9,487 nt of DNA, taken from NCBI GenBank assembly GCA_023244795.1, contig JAHFLR010000024.1:1-9487 (forward strand), written 5' to 3'. Below, piece after piece: positions 5,046-9,487 of this stretch (its first letter is position 1; every line of letters starts with the position of its first letter). The notes under the pieces are model-generated. The model worked only from the letters and a program-made list of their open reading frames with translations. It was not told the DNA's origin and did no database searches. Made by a program: the position numbers and the translations under genes. This stretch comes from a bacterium (lineage in GTDB: Bacteria; Patescibacteriota; Minisyncoccia; UBA9983).

Positions 5046-6386
5046 ATGAAAAAATATTTTGTACTTTTTATTACGGTTTTTATTTCCGTCCTATTAATCT
5101 CAGCATCCTCTCGGGCCGATGAGTTGAGCCCCGATGCAGTTTTGGCGCATAGAAAGCAACTCGAAGACGAGCTACAGCAGCTGGAAGCCCAAATAAATTC
5201 TCTTGGCTCTATTATACAAGATAAGCAGCAACAGTCCTCATCTCTGGAGAGGGATATTTCTCTTTTAGACGCCCAAATAAATAAGGCTAAATTAGAAATA
5301 AAAGCCAGAACCATTGCGATTAAACAACTCGAAGACGGCATCTATCAAAAAAAAGTTACTATAAATAATTTAGACGATAAAACCCAAACCGAAAAAGATT
5401 CTTTGGGGGAGCTTTTGCGACAAACCAACGAGTCGGACAACGTTAACTTGTTTGAGATGATGATGGGCTATAACTCGATGTCTGATTTTTTTGTCGATGC
5501 CGATTCGGTAATTTCTTTGCAGGATTCAATCCAAAAATCAATTGGCCAGATAAAAATAAATATAGATGTTACAGAAAAAGAAAAAAATGATCTCGAAGAC
5601 AGAAAAACCGAGGAGCTGCAGTTAAAAACTTTCCAAGAAATGGAGAAGAAAAAAATAGAACAGGCCGAGGGAGATAAAAAGAACTTGCTAAAAATTACTA
5701 AAGGCCAAGAAGCCCAGTATAAAAAACTGACCGAGGCCAAAAAGAAAGACGCCGCTTCTTTAAGAAGCCAGCTCTTCTTTTTGACCGGCTCACCCTCAAT
5801 TCCGTTTGAGAAGGCGATAGAATATGCCAATTTTGCTCAAAATGTTACCGGTATCAGGCCATCATTTTTGCTCGGCGTCATAACAGAAGAATCCAATTTG
5901 GGTAAAAATGTCGGAACGGGCAGCATGGCGGTAGACATGGCCGGTTCCAAATGTACCAAATTAAGAGAAGCCTTTATAAGAATTACTGGCGAGTTGGGTT
6001 TAGATCCTAACGTGATGCCGGTTTCTAAAAAGGCTTGGTATGGTTACTGCGGAGGCGCAATGGGCCCGGCGCAGTTTATGTCTACCACTTGGGAGAGCTA
6101 CAAAAACCGGATCGCTAAACTTACAGGCAATAATCCGCCAAATCCGTGGAACCCCAAGGATGCTTTTGTGGCGGCTGCTCTTTACTTAACCGATTCGGGA
6201 GCCGTGAGCGGAAATTATCAGTCGGAGAGAACCGCCGCTCTTAAATACTTAGCTGGCAGTAACTGGAGAAAATCCTCCTATGCCTTTTATGGTGACGATG
6301 TTATGGAGTTTGCCACTAAGTACCAAGATCAAATAAATATTATTAAGAGTTTGAGCTCTGCGGGTTCAGCCAACAGCGGAGGGTAG
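5046..6386 (+). CDS. Secreted coiled-coil protein with C-terminal lytic transglycosylase domain
   Basis: A 446-residue exported protein that probably cuts peptidoglycan. Residues 1-24 form a Sec signal peptide (KK, a hydrophobic core, then a cut near SSRA-DE). Residues 30-240 are long coiled coils with a break near 128-160 (NLFEMMMGYNSMSDFFVDADS), the layout of CwlO/PcsB/EnvC division hydrolases. Residues 255-435 resemble the SLT/MltB lytic transglycosylase fold: GVITEESNLG at 277-286, with Glu282 the probable catalytic acid, then GAMGPAQFMSTTW at 337-349 and NPWNPKDAFVAAALYL. Cys303 and Cys335 could form a disulfide outside the cell. PcsB-type proteins are gated by FtsEX in other bacteria; a similar control here is inference. 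In the 41-nt gap upstream a 6-bp inverted repeat, ATCTGC/GCAGAT (5015-5038), may be a weak hairpin. It converges on prfA with 3 nt between stop codons. Confidence 0.87.
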   Translation: MKKYFVLFITVFISVLLISASSRADELSPDAVLAHRKQLEDELQQLEAQINSLGSIIQDKQQQSSSLERDISLLDAQINKAKLEIKARTIAIKQLEDGIYQKKVTINNLDDKTQTEKDSLGELLRQTNESDNVNLFEMMMGYNSMSDFFVDADSVISLQDSIQKSIGQIKINIDVTEKEKNDLEDRKTEELQLKTFQEMEKKKIEQAEGDKKNLLKITKGQEAQYKKLTEAKKKDAASLRSQLFFLTGSPSIPFEKAIEYANFAQNVTGIRPSFLLGVITEESNLGKNVGTGSMAVDMAGSKCTKLREAFIRITGELGLDPNVMPVSKKAWYGYCGGAMGPAQFMSTTWESYKNRIAKLTGNNPPNPWNPKDAFVAAALYLTDSGAVSGNYQSERTAALKYLAGSNWRKSSYAFYGDDVMEFATKYQDQINIIKSLSSAGSANSGG

Positions 6387-6389
6387 AGT

Positions 6390-7229
6390 TTAATCTTCCG
6401 CTTCTTCTGCGTCTGTTCCGCCTTCTTGCGGGTTCTCAAAAGCTTCAACTATTTTATCAAAATCTCCAGACATTATTCTCTCAATGCTGTGCCATGATTT
6501 TTTGATACGGTGATCGGTTACCCGGTCTTGTAAAAAATTATAGGTTCTGATTTTTTCCGATCGGTCCTGCGTGCCAATCTGTTGTTTTCTATTAAGCCCC
6601 AGTTCTTTGGCGGCTTTTTCTTCCTCTAGCTCGTTTATTTTGGCTCTCAAAATACCCATGGCCTTTTCTCTGTTGGCCAGCTGGGAGCGCTCGCTGGTGG
6701 AAACTACGGTAATCCCGGTGGGTTTGTGCACTAACCTGACGGCGGTTTCTACTTTGTTAACGTTTTGCCCGCCGGCTCCTCCGGAGCGAGTAAAGCTCAT
6801 CTCTATGTCGGAGGGCTTAATCTCAATGTTTTTGTATTCTTTAATGGGTAAAACTGCCACTGAGGCGGTGGAGGTGTGGATGCGGCCAGATTTTTCCGTG
6901 GTTGGCACGCGTTGTACCCGATGCACGCCACTTTCTTGTTTAAGATTTTTATAAGCTTCCGGTTCGTCAATTTCTATTACCACTTCTTTATATCCGCCCG
7001 TATCGCTTTTTGATTCGCTAACGATTAACGCCCGCCATCCTTTTTTGGCGGCGTATTTAGAATAGAGATTGGCCAAATCGGCGGCAAAAAGAGAGGCCTC
7101 GTTGCCTCCGGCGCCGGCTCTTATTTCCAAAATGATACCGGTCGGGTCGCTGGAGACAGCGACAGCCTTTGGTTTCTGGTATTGCTGCCACTGCTTCCAA
7201 TCATAGGGTTGATTGTTGCTATCGCTCAT
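6390..7229 (-). CDS. prfA: Peptide chain release factor 1, lacking N-terminal domain 1
   Basis: RF1 reads UAA and UAG stop codons and triggers peptide release on the ribosome. The core is intact: [18 protein letters not shown] at 35-52, [18 protein letters not shown] at 103-120 with the stop-codon tripeptide in RF1 form (Pro109-Thr-Thr, where E. coli has PAT and RF2 has SPF), and [14 protein letters not shown] at 149-162 with the catalytic GGQ at 153-155 and Gln155 the methylation site. [16 protein letters not shown] residues follow near the end. At 279 aa it is about 80 residues shorter than E. coli RF1 (360 aa), and the missing part is domain 1. L31 lies in another frame 17 nt upstream, so the missing part is not hidden by a nearby start. 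The rpmE-prfA order is classical, but prmC does not follow; the stop almost touches the opposing transglycosylase gene. Confidence 0.93.
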   Translation of the reverse strand: MSDSNNQPYDWKQWQQYQKPKAVAVSSDPTGIILEIRAGAGGNEASLFAADLANLYSKYAAKKGWRALIVSESKSDTGGYKEVVIEIDEPEAYKNLKQESGVHRVQRVPTTEKSGRIHTSTASVAVLPIKEYKNIEIKPSDIEMSFTRSGGAGGQNVNKVETAVRLVHKPTGITVVSTSERSQLANREKAMGILRAKINELEEEKAAKELGLNRKQQIGTQDRSEKIRTYNFLQDRVTDHRIKKSWHSIERIMSGDFDKIVEAFENPQEGGTDAEEAED

Positions 7230-7246
7230 TTGGGGGCAGAGTCTAG

Positions 7247-7480
7247 TTATTTTTTAGCTTTTGCTGGCTTCTTGGCAGAGCCTGCGGCCTGTCTGGCTTT
7301 GAACTTTTCTACTCTACCGGCGGTGTCAATTACTTTTTCTTTGCCGGTAAAAAATGGGTGGCAAGCGCTGCAAATCTCAACATTCATTTGCTTTTTTACG
7401 GAACCGGTTTTCATTATATTGCCGCAGGAGCATTTGATCTCCGCGTCTGTGTGGTATTGTGGGTGGGTGTCTTTTTTCAT
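7247..7480 (-). CDS. rpmE: 50S ribosomal protein L31, zinc-binding form
   Basis: L31 sits on the large ribosomal subunit and helps bridge the subunits. At 77 aa it is slightly longer than the usual 66-70. Four zinc cysteines are present, Cys17, Cys19, Cys37 and Cys40 (CSCG and CSAC), so this is the C+ form. The signature [20 protein letters not shown] at 41-60 is diagnostic. The C-terminus adds an Ala/Lys-rich tail ([16 protein letters not shown]), probably contacting rRNA. The ATG at 7480 lies directly at the predicted transcription start and has no Shine-Dalgarno sequence. It leads the reverse-strand unit with prfA and is divergent from rpsB across 75 nt. Confidence 0.95.
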   Translation of the reverse strand: MKKDTHPQYHTDAEIKCSCGNIMKTGSVKKQMNVEICSACHPFFTGKEKVIDTAGRVEKFKARQAAGSAKKPAKAKK

Positions 7481-7487
7481 ACTATCT

Positions 7488-7515
7488 ATTCTACCGATTT
7501 TTAAACGATAGTCAA
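7488..7515 (-). promoter_or_regulatory. Promoter of rpmE-prfA, leaderless type
   Basis: On the reverse strand TTGACT (7510-7515) and TAGAAT (7488-7493) are 16 nt apart, each matching consensus at 5/6. Seven bases separate the -10 box from the ATG at 7480, so transcription should start at the start codon. Its -35 box is 2 nt from that of the divergent rpsB promoter. Confidence 0.65.
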
Positions 7516-7517
7516 GT

Positions 7518-7545
7518 TTGCTTTTTCAACTCCCTGTGTTAATAT
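7518..7545 (+). promoter_or_regulatory. Promoter of rpsB, near-leaderless
   Basis: TTGCTT (7518-7523) is followed after 16 nt by TAATAT (7540-7545). A start near 7552 leaves about four bases before the ATG at 7556. An overlapping TATAAA at 7543-7548 would place the start on the ATG itself. No S2-binding leader of the usual rpsB kind can fit in this gap. Confidence 0.5.
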
Positions 7546-7555
7546 AAAACCCATC

Positions 7556-8311
7556 ATGTCAGACACAACAAATGCGGTACTTGATACCGAAGCACAGCCG
7601 ATTTCTTCAGCTAAGGAGGGAATCAAGGTAGACGAAAAAAAGGTGGAGGAGATGTTTAAGGCCGGCGTACAGTTCGCTTGCTCTCGCACCACTCGTCACC
7701 CCAAAATGAAGAAATATTTAGCCGGCATTAAAAACAATGTCGAGATTTTTGATCTCGGTCTCACTTTCCAGGAGCTGGAGAAAGCCAAAGAATTTATTAA
7801 GAAGCTTGGCGCCGAAGGCAAGACCGTTTTGTTTGTTGGTACCAAGGTGGAGGCCAACGAAGCAATTAAAAAAGCGGCCGGAGAATTAAGCATGCCATAT
7901 GTAACCGAAAGATGGCTCGGTGGAATTTTAACTAATTACAAAGCGCTCAAGGGAAGAGTAGATTACCTGATGTCCCAGAAACAAAAAAAGGCGATGGGAG
8001 AACTGGCCAAGTACACCAAAAAGGAGCAATCGTTAATGGATAAGGAAATGACAAAAATGAGCAGATTTTTGGAGGGCTTGGAAATCTCAAAAGAGATGCC
8101 CGCGGCCCTGGTGGTTGTTGACCCCAAAAAGGAGGCTATTGCTATTAAAGAGGCTCAAAGGAATCATATCCCCGTAGTGGCTATTGCCAATTCAGACTGC
8201 AATCCATTGCCGGTAGATTATATAATTCCTGCCAATGACTCTTCGGTAACCAGTATCGGATACATATTAAACGAACTGGCCAAAGCCTATAGACGAGTGG
8301 AGGGTAACTAG
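7556..8311 (+). CDS. rpsB: 30S ribosomal protein S2
   Basis: S2 binds the small subunit between head and body and is needed for S1 recruitment in many bacteria. At 251 aa the length is normal. It has an N-terminal extension of about 25 acidic/polar residues before the conserved core begins at VEEMFKAGVQF. Core motifs: HPKMKKYLAGIKNNVEIFDL near 48-67, VLFVGTKVEANEAI, ERWLGGILTNYKAL near 118-131, ALVVVDPKKEAIAIKEAQ and the C-terminal SDCNPLPVDYIIPANDSSVTSI. The N-terminal signature, typically FGHQTRRWNP, reads FACSRTTRHP here, a lineage-style variant. The start is placed at 7556, just downstream of its promoter; the upstream sequence gives no other good start. tsf follows after 35 nt in the classical rpsB-tsf order, but tsf has its own strong -10 box. 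Confidence 0.96.
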   Translation: MSDTTNAVLDTEAQPISSAKEGIKVDEKKVEEMFKAGVQFACSRTTRHPKMKKYLAGIKNNVEIFDLGLTFQELEKAKEFIKKLGAEGKTVLFVGTKVEANEAIKKAAGELSMPYVTERWLGGILTNYKALKGRVDYLMSQKQKKAMGELAKYTKKEQSLMDKEMTKMSRFLEGLEISKEMPAALVVVDPKKEAIAIKEAQRNHIPVVAIANSDCNPLPVDYIIPANDSSVTSIGYILNELAKAYRRVEGN

Positions 8312-8337
8312 CAACTCGTCGCGCAAAATAATATAAT
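8309..8337 (+). promoter_or_regulatory. Promoter of tsf, near-leaderless
   Basis: TAGCAA (8309-8314) and a perfect TATAAT (8332-8337) are 17 nt apart, the same pair and spacing as in the paaX-like promoter. The start near 8344 leaves about three bases before the ATG. The -35 box begins inside the rpsB stop codon, so EF-Ts can be made independently of S2. Confidence 0.6.
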
Positions 8338-8346
8338 TTAAATATT

Positions 8347-8934
8347 ATGACTATTTCAACTGAACAAATTAAAGAATTAAGAGACCGCACGGGCATCTCT
8401 ATGATGGCCTGCAAAAAAGCTCTTGAGGAGGCGGACGGCAACATAGAAAAGGCAGTTCAAATTCTGCGTAAAGAAGGAGCTAAGGTAGCCGATAAAAAGT
8501 CGGAGAGGGCTCTAAAGGCGGGGATTGTGGATGCCTATATTCATGTTACTAAAAAAGTGGCTGTTATGGTGGAAGCTCGATCGGAAACTGACTTTGTTGC
8601 CAAAAACGAAGGATTCCAGGAGTTTGCTCATAATGTGGCTATGCATATTGCCGGGATGAATCCCAAATACGTAAGCGAGAGCGAAATCAGCGAAGCCGAA
8701 AAAGAAGAAATAAGAAAGATTTGCCAAGAGCAGGTTGCTAGCGTTGATAAGCCGGAGGAGATAAAGAAAAAAATAATAGAGGGCAGAATGAACGATTACG
8801 TCAAAGAAAAAACTCTGATGCTCCAGCCATATATAAAAAATCCAGAAATAACTATTGCCGATTATGTTAGGGAAAATATCCAAAAATTCGGAGAAAATAT
8901 AGAAATTTCCCGCTTTGTTCGTTATAGCGCTTAA
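8347..8934 (+). CDS. tsf: Elongation factor Ts, short form
   Basis: EF-Ts exchanges GDP for GTP on EF-Tu. At 195 aa it is the short form, like Thermus EF-Ts (about 196), rather than the 283-aa E. coli form with a second core subdomain. Residues 1-45 are the UBA-like N-terminal domain, with IKELRDRTGISMMACKKALEEA. The core begins with the conserved ARSETDFVAKNEGFQEFAHNVAMHIA (77-102), whose TDFVA motif contacts EF-Tu; MNDYVKEKTLMLQPYIKNPEITIADYV near 150-175 matches the end of the family. There is no Shine-Dalgarno sequence. pyrH and frr, common next genes, are not here; a small membrane protein follows after 12 nt. Confidence 0.95.
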   Translation: MTISTEQIKELRDRTGISMMACKKALEEADGNIEKAVQILRKEGAKVADKKSERALKAGIVDAYIHVTKKVAVMVEARSETDFVAKNEGFQEFAHNVAMHIAGMNPKYVSESEISEAEKEEIRKICQEQVASVDKPEEIKKKIIEGRMNDYVKEKTLMLQPYIKNPEITIADYVRENIQKFGENIEISRFVRYSA

Positions 8935-8946
8935 AACAAAAAAACA

Positions 8947-9339
8947 ATGAAGATCCTATTTTTTCTTTCCGCCTTCTCCGCCTTGGGGTTAATTGTTATT
9001 TTTTTTCGCAGATTATCTTGGGTGATGGCCATGCCTAAGAGCGACTTTTTGTATTCCCTAAAAGAGACTAGGCCGTTTTTCTCCGAATTTTACGCAATGC
9101 TGGTAGTCCCGTCGCAAAGATTCTATGGAAATAAGTTTTTGCCCTGGTTCTTTAAAAGAGCAGAAAAAACGGTGCATTGGTTTAGGATACACATATTAAA
9201 GATAGAGCACTCTCTTTTTGATCTTAAACATTATTTTAGGGGCAAGCACGAGGTGCGCACCGGAGGCAACTCTCCTTATTGGAAGGGGATGAATGAGTAC
9301 AAGGAAGAGTTGAAAGAGGGGGACAAAAATGTAAAATAG
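8947..9339 (+). CDS. Small membrane protein of unknown function, 130 aa
   Basis: I do not recognise a family. Residues 3-20 (ILFFLSAFSALGLIVIFF) form one strong hydrophobic segment followed by RR, which suggests a single N-terminal membrane anchor with the basic, aromatic-rich remainder in the cytosol; it lacks a clear signal peptidase site. Residues 30-95 are amphipathic and Phe/Trp-rich (FLPWFFKRAEKTVHWF), and the tail is charged. The frame is clean to a TAG stop. It follows tsf by 12 nt in A-rich sequence and probably shares its transcript. The last 30 nt of the coding region also contain the tRNA promoter elements. A conserved Parcubacteria hypothetical is my guess; no function can be read. 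Confidence 0.78.
   Translation: MKILFFLSAFSALGLIVIFFRRLSWVMAMPKSDFLYSLKETRPFFSEFYAMLVVPSQRFYGNKFLPWFFKRAEKTVHWFRIHILKIEHSLFDLKHYFRGKHEVRTGGNSPYWKGMNEYKEELKEGDKNVK
9310..9337 (+). promoter_or_regulatory. Promoter of tRNA-Thr inside the preceding gene
   Basis: TTGAAA (9310-9315) is followed after 16 nt by TAAAAT (9332-9337), both 5/6 to consensus. The start near 9344 is three bases before the tRNA 5' end. The elements overlap the last codons and stop of the small membrane protein gene. Confidence 0.6.
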
Positions 9340-9346
9340 GTAGTAA

Positions 9347-9421
9347 GCCAGTTTAGCTCAGCGGTAGAGCAACTGTTTTGTAAACAGTAGGTCCTCGGTT
9401 CGAATCCGAGAACTGGCTCCA
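9347..9421 (+). tRNA. trnT: tRNA-Thr, anticodon TGT, with encoded CCA
   Basis: A full cloverleaf can be drawn. The acceptor stem GCCAGTT/AACTGGC (9347-9353 with 9411-9417) has seven perfect pairs. The D stem is GCTC/GAGC (9356-9359 with 9367-9370). The anticodon stem ACTGT/ACAGT closes the loop TTTGTAA with anticodon TGT at 9379-9381, reading ACA (Thr). The T arm is CTCGG-TTCGAAT-CCGAG (9394-9410). The discriminator is T9418, followed by an encoded CCA at 9419-9421. The variable loop is five bases, and there is no intron. Confidence 0.97.
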
Positions 9422-9430
9422 AGGATAGCC

Positions 9431-9487
9431 ATGATGAATAAAATATTTTTATCGTTGTTGATTTTTATTCCCCTCACCCTATTTGCC
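9431..9487 (+). CDS. N-terminus of an exported protein, cut by the window end
   Basis: Nineteen codons are visible, MMNKIFLSLLIFIPLTLFA: one Lys then a long hydrophobic run, a typical Sec signal peptide or N-terminal anchor. The start may be 9431 or 9434. AAGGA at 9421-9425, overlapping the last base of the tRNA CCA, lies 5 nt before the first ATG and is one of the few plausible Shine-Dalgarno sites in the window. This fits an internal gene read through from the tRNA promoter. The mature protein is outside the window, so no function can be given. Confidence 0.6.
   Translation, partial: MMNKIFLSLLIFIPLTLFA

Noticed and set aside
6384..6392. Terminator between the convergent transglycosylase and prfA genes
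   Set aside because: Only 3 nt separate the stop codons and no strong hairpin with a T tract was seen on either side.
2..9487. Alternative genetic code with UGA as Gly
   Set aside because: Conserved glycines in GAGD, GGQ, GGSG and GLGRIG motifs are all encoded by GGN and no gene needs TGA readthrough.

Overview
The window reads as ordinary bacterial chromosome from a Patescibacteria/CPR lineage, most likely Parcubacteria. The basis is lineage-style protein sequences: a short PaaX-like protein with a Cas2-like domain, an S2 with an FACSRTTRHP segment, a short EF-Ts and a coiled-coil plus transglycosylase protein. Intergenic gaps are very short and Shine-Dalgarno sequences are nearly absent. 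This placement is inference from sequence character; no marker tree was possible. All eleven stop codons that can be read are TAA or TAG, and glycines are encoded by GGN, so nothing suggests the UGA=Gly code of Gracilibacteria/SR1.

Layout: (1) 2-1457 holds the 3' part of a PfkB-family sugar kinase and a class II aldolase, 13 nt apart, a plausible kinase-aldolase step of lower glycolysis. A hairpin closes this unit. (2) 1458-2940 is the least ordinary part. A reverse-strand PaaX/Cas2-like regulator lies between two 34-nt imperfect direct repeats. Next comes an inverted repeat with a nine-G run, then an unrecognised 166-aa gene. The whole block is bracketed by an identical 18-nt hairpin sequence. 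(3) 2976-4322 holds a GyaR-like D-2-hydroxyacid dehydrogenase and a single-domain rhodanese. (4) 4363-6386 holds ribosomal protein L25 (CTC type) and a secreted coiled-coil lytic transglycosylase. (5) 6390-7480, reverse strand, holds rpmE (L31) and a release factor 1 that lacks the usual N-terminal domain. (6) 7556-9487 holds rpsB, tsf, a small membrane protein, tRNA-Thr(UGU) and the first 19 codons of an exported protein.

Translation genes dominate (L25, L31, RF1, S2, EF-Ts, tRNA-Thr). At several unit-leading genes a -35/-10 pair sits so close that the predicted transcript starts at, or a few bases before, the ATG. This points to leaderless or near-leaderless initiation as a common mode here. 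The best candidate for something undescribed is the repeat-flanked PaaX/Cas2-like gene: one repeat copy overlaps the -35 region of its own promoter. The repeats could be an operator pair, the ends of a small mobile unit or solitary CRISPR-like repeats, and the sequence alone cannot decide between these.
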